DNA from: Halioglobus sp.
GTDB lineage: Bacteria > Pseudomonadota > Gammaproteobacteria > Pseudomonadales > Halieaceae
NCBI GenBank assembly: GCA_029246385.1
Contig: JAQWNG010000008.1
Coordinates: forward strand, 62,001-126,000
Length of the DNA: 64,000 nucleotides
Direction: 5' to 3'
The notes below the pieces were generated by a model that saw nothing but the letters and a program-made list of their open reading frames with translations, made no database searches and was not told where the DNA came from. Within the stretch, counting starts at the first letter, position 1. Each line of letters starts with the position of its first letter. The translations under genes were made by a program, and so were the position numbers. Below, piece by piece: positions 56,793 to 64,000 of the stretch.

Positions 56793-57278
56793 GTGGAATC
56801 ACCCGGATACAGCATGGAAATCCTGTGGGCGATGGGCGCCATCATTGCCATAGTAGGTTTTTGGCTAGGCTGGCTTGCGGGTCGTCGCACGTCAGGAACG
56901 GCGAAAAAATACCAGGAAACGTCGCAAAAACTGGATCAGGTGATGCAGGACAAAAAAACCTATGAGAACGAGGTAGTTGAGCACTTCACGGAAACGGCAA
57001 AGCTGCTAAACAACCTGACTGATAGCTACCGGGAAGTTCACAACCAATTAGCTGCTGGTGCCGCCACCTTATGCCAAGGTGAGGGTCCAATCTCTTTAGA
57101 GCGTACTGAAAACAATACCGACCCAACGGAAATCCCGGCACACCTGGCGCATATCCAACCCCCTCTTGATTATGCTCCAAAGGGCTCACCAGAGGAAAAA
57201 GGCATGCTCAACGAGGAGTTCGGACTGGATCGCAAACCACAGGAGGCAGCCCCCGAGAAAAAATGGGCCGACGGCTGA
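56793..57278 (+). CDS. zapG: Membrane-anchored coiled-coil protein ZapG (YhcB/DUF1043)
   Basis: A 161-residue protein with one N-terminal membrane helix (AMGAIIAIVGFWLGWLAGRR), a coiled coil (ETSQKLDQVMQDKKTYENEV, then HFTETAKLLNNLTDSYREVH) and a disordered acidic tail. This is the YhcB/ZapG layout, a factor in division and envelope growth. The likely start is GTG 56793, seven bases after GAGGA; the first in-frame ATG is at 56814. It diverges from zapE. Confidence 0.88.
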   Translation: MESPGYSMEILWAMGAIIAIVGFWLGWLAGRRTSGTAKKYQETSQKLDQVMQDKKTYENEVVEHFTETAKLLNNLTDSYREVHNQLAAGAATLCQGEGPISLERTENNTDPTEIPAHLAHIQPPLDYAPKGSPEEKGMLNEEFGLDRKPQEAAPEKKWADG

Positions 57279-57290
57279 TGGCACCGCGTC

Positions 57291-58058
57291 TTAGACCGGG
57301 TTGTCAATGTCGATAAACCGATGTTCGAGAGAAAACTGCTCCGCCAAATGCTCCCCCAACGCCTGAACCCCGTAGCGCTCCGTCGCGTGGTGGCCGGCAG
57401 AGACGAAGTGTACACCCTCCTCTCTGGCAACATGTACAGTCTGCTCTGAAGCCTCACCCGTAACAAACAAGTCAGCGCCCGCCTTTACCGCCGCATTGAT
57501 ATAGTCCTGAGCGGCGCCCGTACACCAAGCAATACGCCGCACGAGAGCCTCTGACTCGCCCACATGCAACGCTCGGCGCCCGGTTATTCTCTCAAGTTTG
57601 ACAACAAATTCAGCTGCGGAAACAGGTTCGGGCAAGCTACCGATGTTTCCCAAGCCATCTGGGACGTTGGGCTGCAGTGGTTTCTGAAGCTGCACATCTA
57701 TACCTATCAAACAGCCGAAACGTGCGTTATTGCCGAGCTGCGGGTGGGCATCAAGCGGCAAGTGATAGGCTAACAAGCTGACGTCATTGATCAATAGAGT
57801 TGCTAGTCGCCTACGTTTAATGCCCACCACCTGCGGCGCTTCCCCACGCCAAAAATAACCGTGATGCACGAGCACAGCATCAGCGCCCCAGTCGATTGCT
57901 GCATTTAAAAAGCTCTGGCAGGCAGTAACGCCTGTCGCGAGCTTCGCGATTTGGGGCCTTCCCTCAACCTGAAGGCCATTAGGGCAGTAATCCTGAAATT
58001 GATCAGTACGCAAACATTGGTCGAGGTACATGCCGAGCTCAGTAAGGGCTACACTCAT
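57291..58058 (-). CDS. Nif3-like dinuclear metal centre protein
   Basis: A 255-residue Nif3/YbgI (DUF34) family protein, annotated elsewhere as GTP cyclohydrolase 1 type 2 homologue. Metal ligands appear in DAVLVHHGYFWRGE, in LLAYHLPLDAHPQLGNN and in VSAGHHATERYGV. The proteins are toroidal hexamers; their biochemical role is not settled. It is convergent with zapG and diverges from the DegS gene. Confidence 0.9.
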   Translation of the reverse strand: MSVALTELGMYLDQCLRTDQFQDYCPNGLQVEGRPQIAKLATGVTACQSFLNAAIDWGADAVLVHHGYFWRGEAPQVVGIKRRRLATLLINDVSLLAYHLPLDAHPQLGNNARFGCLIGIDVQLQKPLQPNVPDGLGNIGSLPEPVSAAEFVVKLERITGRRALHVGESEALVRRIAWCTGAAQDYINAAVKAGADLFVTGEASEQTVHVAREEGVHFVSAGHHATERYGVQALGEHLAEQFSLEHRFIDIDNPV

Positions 58059-58158
58059 ATCATTATCACCTGTAGTTTGCGGTCACGGCACTAGCAATTT
58101 GCCACGCCTGCACAGGCATCATATACAATATGGCTACTAACACCACTGACGGCTGCGC

Positions 58159-59283
58159 ATGAATAAAAAATTGACCCCTATTATTTGGCCCGCAACAGCA
58201 GGCTTGCTGGCTGCTTTGCTGATTCTCGACCTCTGGATATTACCCTTGGGCTTGCCTGCAGATGCGGCCCGAGGTCGGGTCAGTTATGCCATCGCAGTGC
58301 AGGAGGCTACGCCGTCGGTGGTCAGTATCTATACCGCTAAACTGGTACAAGAGGGGCCCAATCCTCTGTTGAAAGACCTCACTTTTCGGCGCTCAGGTGA
58401 ACCGCGGCCTCAACGCCAGCGCATCGAACGCTCTCTAGGCTCTGGCGTCATTATGACTAAGCAGGGTCATATACTGACCAATAACCACGTCATAGCAGAC
58501 GCTGACGCTATTCAGATAATGCTCAACGATGGGCGCTCCGCCAATGCCATGGTAATCGGCTCTGATTCGGCCACGGATCTTGCGGTGTTGCAGATAGCAC
58601 TGACAGATCTGCAGCCCATAAACCTTGGAGATTCTGATACCGCTAGGGTGGGAGATGTCGTACTAGCGATTGGCAATCCACTAGGATTCGGGCATTCAGT
58701 AACACAGGGTATTGTTTCTGCTCTAGGTCGCTTCGGCCTGCAGTTAGACACCTACGAGGACTATATACAGACCGATGCCATTATTCATTTAGGTAACTCT
58801 GGCGGCGCACTAATCGATACCAGCGGACGCCTTCTGGGGATCAACACGTTAATCTATGGGACCAACAACCGAGCACAACCCGCCAACACCGGTATCGGTA
58901 TCAGCCTTGCGATACCGGTGAACCTCGCGGTCTTTGTGATGCAGGGTCTGATCAACTATGGGGAGGTCATCCGAGGGTGGTTAGGCGTCAGCGTGAGACC
59001 CACTGGCAGCCCGTCCTCACAAGGAGGCACGGCTATGGCGCTAGCTGTGGCGTCGGTAGCATGGGGCAGCCCGGCGCAAAAAGCAGGCATACAAATGGGC
59101 GATATCATCACGCATATTAACGGCGATGAAGTAACAGATGGTAGGCTGACGATGCTACGAATCGCTATGCTTAAACCTGGCGATAACATTGCTATTTCGT
59201 TGCAGCGCAAGCAACAGAGTTTAGAACTCAACGCCGTCGTTGGCATATTAAAAGATTCACAAGGACTGAAGACTAGTCGTTAG
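58159..59283 (+). CDS. algW: Site-2-pathway serine protease DegS/AlgW
   Basis: A 374-residue periplasmic protease anchored by one N-terminal helix ([19 protein letters not shown]), with the trypsin-like triad His110, Asp140 and Ser214 (GNSGGAL) and one C-terminal PDZ domain (about 270-365). It should cut the anti-sigma factor (RseA/MucA) when the PDZ domain senses misfolded porins. The residue before the GNSGG motif is Leu (HLGNSGG) where homologues usually have Pro. Its stop overlaps the convergent hisD stop by 11 bases. Confidence 0.93.
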   Translation: MNKKLTPIIWPATAGLLAALLILDLWILPLGLPADAARGRVSYAIAVQEATPSVVSIYTAKLVQEGPNPLLKDLTFRRSGEPRPQRQRIERSLGSGVIMTKQGHILTNNHVIADADAIQIMLNDGRSANAMVIGSDSATDLAVLQIALTDLQPINLGDSDTARVGDVVLAIGNPLGFGHSVTQGIVSALGRFGLQLDTYEDYIQTDAIIHLGNSGGALIDTSGRLLGINTLIYGTNNRAQPANTGIGISLAIPVNLAVFVMQGLINYGEVIRGWLGVSVRPTGSPSSQGGTAMALAVASVAWGSPAQKAGIQMGDIITHINGDEVTDGRLTMLRIAMLKPGDNIAISLQRKQQSLELNAVVGILKDSQGLKTSR

Positions 59284-60583
59284 CGTACGGCTTATCGATA
59301 AGGCGCATTTCTGCACTGCGCGCGTGAGCCGTCAATGACTCGCCCCTAGCTAGCACGGAAGCCACAGCGCCCAGCTGCTGCGCACCATGCTCGCTGCCCA
59401 TGATAATGGAGCTCCGTTTTTGAAAATCATAGACCCCTAACGGAGAAGAGAAACGTGCGCTGCGCGCCGTCGGCAACACATGGCTGGGTCCCGCACAGTA
59501 ATCACCCAATGCTTCCGAGGTAAATCTGCCCATAAAAATAGCACCAGCATGCTGCACTAGCGGCAACAGGCTTTCGGGATCTTGCACCGATAGTTCTAGA
59601 TGTTCCGGAGCAATACGGTTACTGACGGTCACCGCCTCCTCAAGATCACGGGTGAGAATCATTGCTCCACGATTGGCTAGGGATACACGAATAGTGTCAG
59701 CCCTGTCCATGTCCGGCAACAACCGGTCAATACTAGCTTGCACGGCTTCGAGATAGGTCCTGTCAGGACACAATAACAAGCACTGAGCGAGTTCATCATG
59801 CTCGGCTTGGGAAAACAGATCCATCGCGACCCAATCAGGGTCAGTGCCGGCATCGCAAACGATCAAAATCTCTGACGGGCCCGCTACCATATCGATGCCC
59901 ACGCGACCGAACACCTGACGCTTGGCAGTCGCCACATAAATATTTCCCGGACCGACAATTTTATCAACAGCAGGCACGGTTTGGGTTCCATAGGCCAATG
60001 CCGCTATCGCCTGAGCACCCCCTATCGTAAGCAGTCGATCTACTCCGGCTATGCACGCCGCAGCCAGCACCAGATCGTTCAATTCTCCAGCGGGCGCCGG
60101 CACCACCATGACAATTTCGGGCACACCAGCCACTTTGGCAGGCACCGTATTCATCAGCACGGAGGAGGGATAACTGGCCTTACCACCGGGGACGTAGACG
60201 CCAACCCGCTGAAGGGGCGTAACCTTCTGCCCTAAAAGATTGCCTGAATCGTCATAATACTGCCAACTCTGTTGCAACTGACGGTGATGAAAGTTGTGTA
60301 CACGTTGTGCGGCATATTCCAGCGCCTCGCGTTGCACTGCATCAATACTACCAAGCGCCGTAATCTGTCGCTCTCGGGATATTTCCAACTGTTCTACCGA
60401 GCCTACTTTCAGCTGATCAAAGCGCGCTGTATAGTCAAGAAGAGCTGCATCTCCGCGCGCAGCTATGTCTGCAATGATCTGCGCTACAGTCTGGCTAACA
60501 ACAGCATCTGATTCAATATCAAAGGTGATTAACTGAGCCAGCTCGGTGTCAAAATCCGCGCGGGTAGTGTCAAGTCGCCGCAT
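59273..60583 (-). CDS. hisD: Histidinol dehydrogenase
   Basis: A 436-residue zinc enzyme for the last two oxidations of histidine synthesis. Signature segments are [36 protein letters not shown], the zinc ligands in [12 protein letters not shown], and [15 protein letters not shown]. Its start lies inside hisG (14-base overlap). hisC, which follows hisD in Pseudomonas, is absent: the next gene is algW on the other strand. Confidence 0.97.
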   Translation of the reverse strand: MRRLDTTRADFDTELAQLITFDIESDAVVSQTVAQIIADIAARGDAALLDYTARFDQLKVGSVEQLEISRERQITALGSIDAVQREALEYAAQRVHNFHHRQLQQSWQYYDDSGNLLGQKVTPLQRVGVYVPGGKASYPSSVLMNTVPAKVAGVPEIVMVVPAPAGELNDLVLAAACIAGVDRLLTIGGAQAIAALAYGTQTVPAVDKIVGPGNIYVATAKRQVFGRVGIDMVAGPSEILIVCDAGTDPDWVAMDLFSQAEHDELAQCLLLCPDRTYLEAVQASIDRLLPDMDRADTIRVSLANRGAMILTRDLEEAVTVSNRIAPEHLELSVQDPESLLPLVQHAGAIFMGRFTSEALGDYCAGPSHVLPTARSARFSSPLGVYDFQKRSSIIMGSEHGAQQLGAVASVLARGESLTAHARSAEMRLIDKPYAND

Positions 60584-61220
60584 CGTGCCCCTCCTGGACT
60601 ACTGCCGTAAGATCATCGACAACCTGTGTGATGACGCTACAACGAGAGCGCATGGCCGCCTTATTTACGACTAGGCGTGAGCTGATGTTAGCGATGGTCT
60701 GCAGCGGTTCCATGCCATTCGCGCGCAGGGTGTTACCGGTATCAACAATGTCAACGATCAAGTCGGCTAAATTCATAATTGGGGCCAGCTCCAACGCGCC
60801 ATAAAGTTTGATCAGATCAACGTGCACGCCCTGAGCGGCAAAATATTCTCGAGCAATGTTAACAAACTTGGTCGCAACCCTAATTCGTGCCCCGTGACTT
60901 TTCCAACCGACCGGCCCTGCGGTCATCAAAGCGCAGCGCGCAATACCTAGGTCTAGCGGCTCGTAAAGGCCCTCCGCACCCTGCTCCATTAGTACGTCTT
61001 TGCCGACCACGCCCATATCCGCAGCGCCGTGACTCACATATGTGGGGACATCAGTGCCGCGCAGAATAACCAGTTGCACATCACGACGGTTAGTTTCAAA
61101 TACCAGTTTACGGCTACTACTAATATCATCTAACGACTCAATACCTGCGCGCGCAAGCAGCGGAAGCGTTTCCTTTAATATGCGCCCCTTGGTTAAGGCT
61201 ATAGTCAGTTTCTCATTCAT
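60570..61220 (-). CDS. hisG: ATP phosphoribosyltransferase, short form
   Basis: A 216-residue catalytic subunit of the first step of histidine synthesis. [33 protein letters not shown] and the PRPP loop [17 protein letters not shown] are clear. The C-terminal histidine-binding domain of the long form is missing, so the enzyme should need HisZ, not seen in this window. The start overlaps the stop of a 32-codon ORF and has no ribosome site of its own. Confidence 0.96.
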   Translation of the reverse strand: MNEKLTIALTKGRILKETLPLLARAGIESLDDISSSRKLVFETNRRDVQLVILRGTDVPTYVSHGAADMGVVGKDVLMEQGAEGLYEPLDLGIARCALMTAGPVGWKSHGARIRVATKFVNIAREYFAAQGVHVDLIKLYGALELAPIMNLADLIVDIVDTGNTLRANGMEPLQTIANISSRLVVNKAAMRSRCSVITQVVDDLTAVVQEGHDAAT

Positions 61221-61315
61221 AGTTTCAGCCGATCAACAGTGGCGACGCCCGCAGCGGAAATCGACACCCTTTTTCCTTCAAAACGACGCATCGCAGAGAC
61301 CGCGACCCCCTTCAT
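61217..61315 (-). CDS. Possible small basic protein between ibaG and hisG
   Basis: A 32-codon ORF starts with an ATG that overlaps the ibaG stop (ATGA, 61315-61312) and ends with a TGA that overlaps the hisG start (ATGA, 61220-61217). It thus tiles the whole gap between the two genes. The peptide begins [20 protein letters not shown], has a net positive charge and no membrane segment. GAGGA lies three bases before its ATG. Relatives carry murA at this place; the peptide does not resemble either end of MurA. It may be a true small protein or a coupling device that brings ribosomes to hisG. Confidence 0.45.
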   Translation of the reverse strand: MKGVAVSAMRRFEGKRVSISAAGVATVDRLKL

Positions 61316-61557
61316 GCTTCCTCTGTCGCCTGCCACTCCTGTGGCGTAAAAGTCCTTATATTTACTGCATGAACACTGCCATCTGCTATCTGGTCTGTCA
61401 GCGCCGCATACACCAATTGCTGTTTTTTAACCGGCCGCAAACCCTCAAACATTGCGCCGATGGCCACAATATCATAATGATTACCCTCACCCTGAACGTG
61501 AAATTCACACTCAGGCATCTGATTCTGTAACAGCACTTTGACTGCAGCCGTATTCAT
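61312..61557 (-). CDS. ibaG: BolA-family protein IbaG
   Basis: An 81-residue BolA-like protein (start MNTAAVKVLLQNQMPECEFH; GNHYDIVAIGAMFEGL; RPVKKQQLVYAAL). With a monothiol glutaredoxin such proteins bind a 2Fe-2S cluster. ATG 61557 is the family start; an upstream in-frame start adds 17 unrelated residues. In relatives ibaG lies between mlaB and murA; here neither is present. Confidence 0.9.
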   Translation of the reverse strand: MNTAAVKVLLQNQMPECEFHVQGEGNHYDIVAIGAMFEGLRPVKKQQLVYAALTDQIADGSVHAVNIRTFTPQEWQATEEA

Positions 61558-61697
61558 TTCAATCCCCTTGTCATGTGTTACCGCCGCGCGCAGTGATACT
61601 AAGTGCATCGAGCAATTATCTGCACTGGAGCCCGCGCTATAAAAATCGTATGTTAAGAGAAAAGCAGGCGGATAGCGAATGCTGCGCCGCGACGGAG

Positions 61698-62375
61698 TCA
61701 GCTCTCTACATCGACGACGACGGTGGTCCAGCTGTCAATAACGGCCTCAATATTACCACCTTGTTCTCGCGCTGACGCCAGAAACTGATCTTTGTATATG
61801 GCGCCCAGATTGACGCTTTCTATAATCACATTGCGCAACTTCCAGTCACCGGATTTATTGCGCCCCATCTGGTACATCACAACATAGGGCTGCGTCTTAT
61901 CAGCATATATCAATTGGCGCACCGACAGCCTCGAACTACCTGCATCGCCAGCAGCGTCACTTTCCGGCACTACAAGCTCAATCCGCGACCCTCCGAACGC
62001 CAGTAGCCCTTTGCTATAGGTGCGCACCAGAGACGCACGCATGACTGCTGTGAATCGGTCAAGCTCGGCTATCAACTGCTGCCTTCCAGTCTCGTCTAAA
62101 GAACGGTAACGCTCAGAACTGGCATAGGGGCCCATAACAGAACGCGCAAACCCTCTAAAATCGATTAATGGATCAAGTAGGTTCTGTATTTGGCCGTAGT
62201 ACCGCTCTGGATCAGAGTCCACATACTGATCAGCGGCTACCACGACTGCCATCACGTGTTCGGTTGTATTCTGCACCAGATCGTAAGCAACCTGATCCTG
62301 AGCTGAGACCTGAGAACTTGCTATCGAGCCCAGCAACATAGCAATCATCCCCACTATCTTCCTACGAAATGACAT
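61698..62375 (-). CDS. mlaC: Phospholipid-binding protein MlaC (Ttg2D)
   Basis: A 225-residue periplasmic lipid carrier. The signal peptide MSFRRKIVGMIAMLLGS ends near VSA-QDQ. The mature protein has the family order: ATEHV-like helix, DFRGFARSVMGPYA, then the beta-rich lipid pocket and NVIIESVNLGAIYKDQF. The start at ATG 62375 is seven bases after GGAG. It carries phospholipid between the outer-membrane MlaA complex and the inner-membrane MlaFEDB transporter. None of mlaF, mlaE, mlaD or mlaB is beside it, which is unusual. Confidence 0.93.
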   Translation of the reverse strand: MSFRRKIVGMIAMLLGSIASSQVSAQDQVAYDLVQNTTEHVMAVVVAADQYVDSDPERYYGQIQNLLDPLIDFRGFARSVMGPYASSERYRSLDETGRQQLIAELDRFTAVMRASLVRTYSKGLLAFGGSRIELVVPESDAAGDAGSSRLSVRQLIYADKTQPYVVMYQMGRNKSGDWKLRNVIIESVNLGAIYKDQFLASAREQGGNIEAVIDSWTTVVVDVES

Positions 62376-62558
62376 TCCTGTACTCCAATACTGAATTTTG
62401 TGACTAGCTTGGCTTCTCATGCCCTGTATAATCAGGTCCGCATGTAAACGATATCTACTATCGCACCATTCAATAGCACTAGCCGCCTCTGACAACGGAT
62501 ACGCTTTAAGAGTTCCAGTGCCTAAAACGAACGATACTTTAACAGGAAATTCGCGCTT

Positions 62559-63533
62559 ATGCTGCTAGCCGTCGGATCTATTCTTTTTGGCTTTGTCGCT
62601 CTTATCTGGAGCGCAAATCTGCTCGTAGTGGGTGCCGCCTCAATCGCCAGGAACCTCGGCATTTCGCCCCTCATTATCGGCCTGACAATTGTCTCTCTGG
62701 GCACATCGGCACCGGAGATTCTGGTATCACTCACAGCGTCGCTTTCCAATGCGGGGCCGCTGGCGATTGGAAATGCTATTGGCTCGAATATTGCCAATAT
62801 TGCGCTTGTATTCGGAGTAACCGCACTGGTGACTCCATTGATGGTTGACGAGCGATGCCTTAAACGGGAGATTCCTGTTTTGCTGCTGGCCACTTTCGGC
62901 GTCGGGGTACTGATACTCGACGGCGTGCTCTCTCCACAAGATGGGTGGCTAATGCTCGCGGCCATGGCCCTAATCTTCGTATTTTTGGTGCTCAGCCAGC
63001 TCGGCAGAACAGATCAGGCTATCCATTCCAGTGATGAGCCAATGCCGGAATTACGACCTCTGCGCGCTTGGCTCGCATTCCTGTTCGGCCTTTTAGTATT
63101 GATCCTCAGCTCCAGACTTCTTGTCTGGGGCGCTGTAATCGTGGCAGAAGAATTGGGTGTATCCGAACTAATAATAGGATTAACCGTTGTCGCAGTTGGC
63201 ACCAGTCTGCCGGAACTAGCGGCCTCTATCGCGAGCGCCCTGAAGGGGCACACTGCGATTGCGCTCGGCAACATCATTGGCTCCAACTTATTTAATTTGC
63301 TCGCAGTAATGAGTATCCCCGGGATCGTGGGAGGCCAATTGCTCGACCCAGAGGCTATTTCAAGAGACTATGCCAGCATGACAGCGTTGACTTTGTTCCT
63401 CGCTTTGGCCATTTTTGTCAGCGCTAAGCGCAGCAAATCGGCGCCCCAGCACGCTTATATCGGACGCATCATGGGCACGGTGTTAGTCTCTTCTTATGCA
63501 CTGTATTATTATTTTATGTTTTCAAGCCAGTAA
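62559..63533 (+). CDS. yrbG: Calcium/sodium antiporter (YrbG family)
   Basis: A 324-residue cation antiporter with two inverted alpha repeats: GLTIVSLGTSAPEILVS with GNAIGSNIANIALVFG in the first, and GLTVVAVGTSLPELAAS with GNIIGSNLFNLLAV in the second. Ten membrane helices are predicted. In Escherichia coli yrbG lies between mlaFEDCB and kdsD; the same order is kept here apart from the missing mla genes. Confidence 0.93.
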   Translation: MLLAVGSILFGFVALIWSANLLVVGAASIARNLGISPLIIGLTIVSLGTSAPEILVSLTASLSNAGPLAIGNAIGSNIANIALVFGVTALVTPLMVDERCLKREIPVLLLATFGVGVLILDGVLSPQDGWLMLAAMALIFVFLVLSQLGRTDQAIHSSDEPMPELRPLRAWLAFLFGLLVLILSSRLLVWGAVIVAEELGVSELIIGLTVVAVGTSLPELAASIASALKGHTAIALGNIIGSNLFNLLAVMSIPGIVGGQLLDPEAISRDYASMTALTLFLALAIFVSAKRSKSAPQHAYIGRIMGTVLVSSYALYYYFMFSSQ

Positions 63534-63548
63534 CTAGAAGGAAATTTT

Positions 63549-64000
63549 ATGCCGGAGCAACGCTCCATCAGTTATACCGCGTCCGCGCGCCGCACCATCC
63601 GCATGGAAGCGGAGGCTGTTGCTTCGTTGGAGGCGCGTATTGGGACTGAATTCCAAACGGCCTGTGAACTATTACTGCAAGTTCGCGGTCGAATCATTGT
63701 TACTGGTATGGGGAAATCAGGTCATATCGCTCGTAAGATAGCAGCAACACTGGCCAGCACAGGGTCTCCCGCCTTTTTTGTTCATCCTGGAGAAGCGAGT
63801 CATGGCGACATGGGAATGATCACCTCAGAGGACGCGGTTATCGCTCTATCCAACAGCGGTGCTGTGCCCGAAGTTCTCACCTTGCTTCCTCACCTGAAGC
63901 GACTGGGCATTCCACTGGTGAGCATGACGGGTAACGCGCAATCAACGCTGGGGCAGTCCTCTGATGTCCACCTTAATACAGGCGCCGAAATCGAGGCCTG
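63549..64000 (+). CDS. kdsD: Arabinose-5-phosphate isomerase KdsD, N-terminal part
   Basis: The frame opens at ATG 63549 after AAGGA and runs off the right edge (150 codons). It holds most of the SIS domain: VTGMGKSGHIARKIAATLAS and HPGEASHGDMGMI, where KdsD has HPAEASHGDLGM. The CBS domains lie beyond the window. The enzyme makes arabinose 5-phosphate for Kdo and hence lipopolysaccharide, so an LPS pathway exists in this organism. Confidence 0.95.
   Translation, partial: MPEQRSISYTASARRTIRMEAEAVASLEARIGTEFQTACELLLQVRGRIIVTGMGKSGHIARKIAATLASTGSPAFFVHPGEASHGDMGMITSEDAVIALSNSGAVPEVLTLLPHLKRLGIPLVSMTGNAQSTLGQSSDVHLNTGAEIEA

Noticed and set aside
61217-61315. The 32-codon ORF as a remnant of murA
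   Set aside because: Its residues match neither the start nor the end of MurA, and the precise ATGA overlaps argue against random decay.
1-64000. tRNA genes, CRISPR arrays, insertion sequences, prophage genes, replication origin
   Set aside because: I looked in all larger gaps for tRNA-like arms, spaced repeats, transposase motifs and DnaA-box clusters and saw none that I could support.

Overview
The window is chromosomal DNA of a free-living Gram-negative gammaproteobacterium. The gene content and order (dcw cluster, rnpB-rsmI-lpoA-yraN-diaA-dolP, sspBA-petCBA-rpsI-rplM-zapE, algW-hisDG-ibaG-mlaC) follow the plan known from Pseudomonas and relatives. Type IV pili, Tat-dependent Rieske protein, lysoplasmalogenase and acyl-CoA catabolism genes suggest an aerobic, probably marine lineage such as the Cellvibrionales. 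That placement is an inference and was not tested by any search.

Layout. 1-5.6 kb: the end of a secreted protein gene, then a tightly packed minus-strand catabolic operon (FadH/OYE-type reductase, a 58-residue membrane peptide, CaiB-type CoA-transferase, ACAD10/LvaA-like phosphotransferase, DUF6285 protein). 5.6-9.0 kb: a choline/thiamine-kinase-like phosphotransferase, YajQ, ketopantoate reductase and a YhhN membrane protein. 9.2-11.7 kb: a signalling pair, an FHA-domain sigma-54 activator followed by a Ser/Thr kinase. 11.8-17.4 kb: ampD and nadC diverging, a RraA-like protein, a LysR regulator and malate synthase G. 17.4-22.9 kb: pilA with a sigma-54 promoter, diverging from pilB-pilC-pilD-coaE. 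22.9-28.2 kb: mutT, argJ, secA and an M23 peptidase. 28.4-45.3 kb: a complete mraZ-to-ftsZ division and peptidoglycan cluster on the minus strand, with a strong promoter and a four-box MraZ operator. 45.6-46.0 kb: RNase P RNA. 46-50.4 kb: rsmI and, divergently, lpoA-yraN-diaA-dolP. 50.4-56.6 kb: sspB, sspA, the cytochrome bc1 genes with cytochrome b and c1 fused in one reading frame, rpsI-rplM and zapE. 56.8-64 kb: zapG, a Nif3-like protein, a DegS/AlgW protease, hisD, hisG, a 32-codon ORF, ibaG, mlaC, a YrbG-type antiporter and the start of kdsD.

Most genes are ordinary core genes. The points that stand out are: (1) the 663-5627 operon, whose phosphotransferase/DUF6285 pair recalls the LvaAB kinase of 4-hydroxyacyl-CoA catabolism; (2) the fused cytochrome b-c1 gene with a PTWY Qo motif; (3) absence of lpxC, murA, hisC and mlaFED/mlaB from places where relatives carry them, leaving mlaC without its transporter genes; (4) a 32-codon ORF joined by ATGA overlaps to both ibaG and hisG; (5) a hexanucleotide tandem repeat between ftsA and ftsZ; (6) the FHA/sigma-54/kinase pair; (7) an FtsI with SSQ in place of the SxN motif. 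No tRNA, insertion sequence, prophage or CRISPR array was seen.
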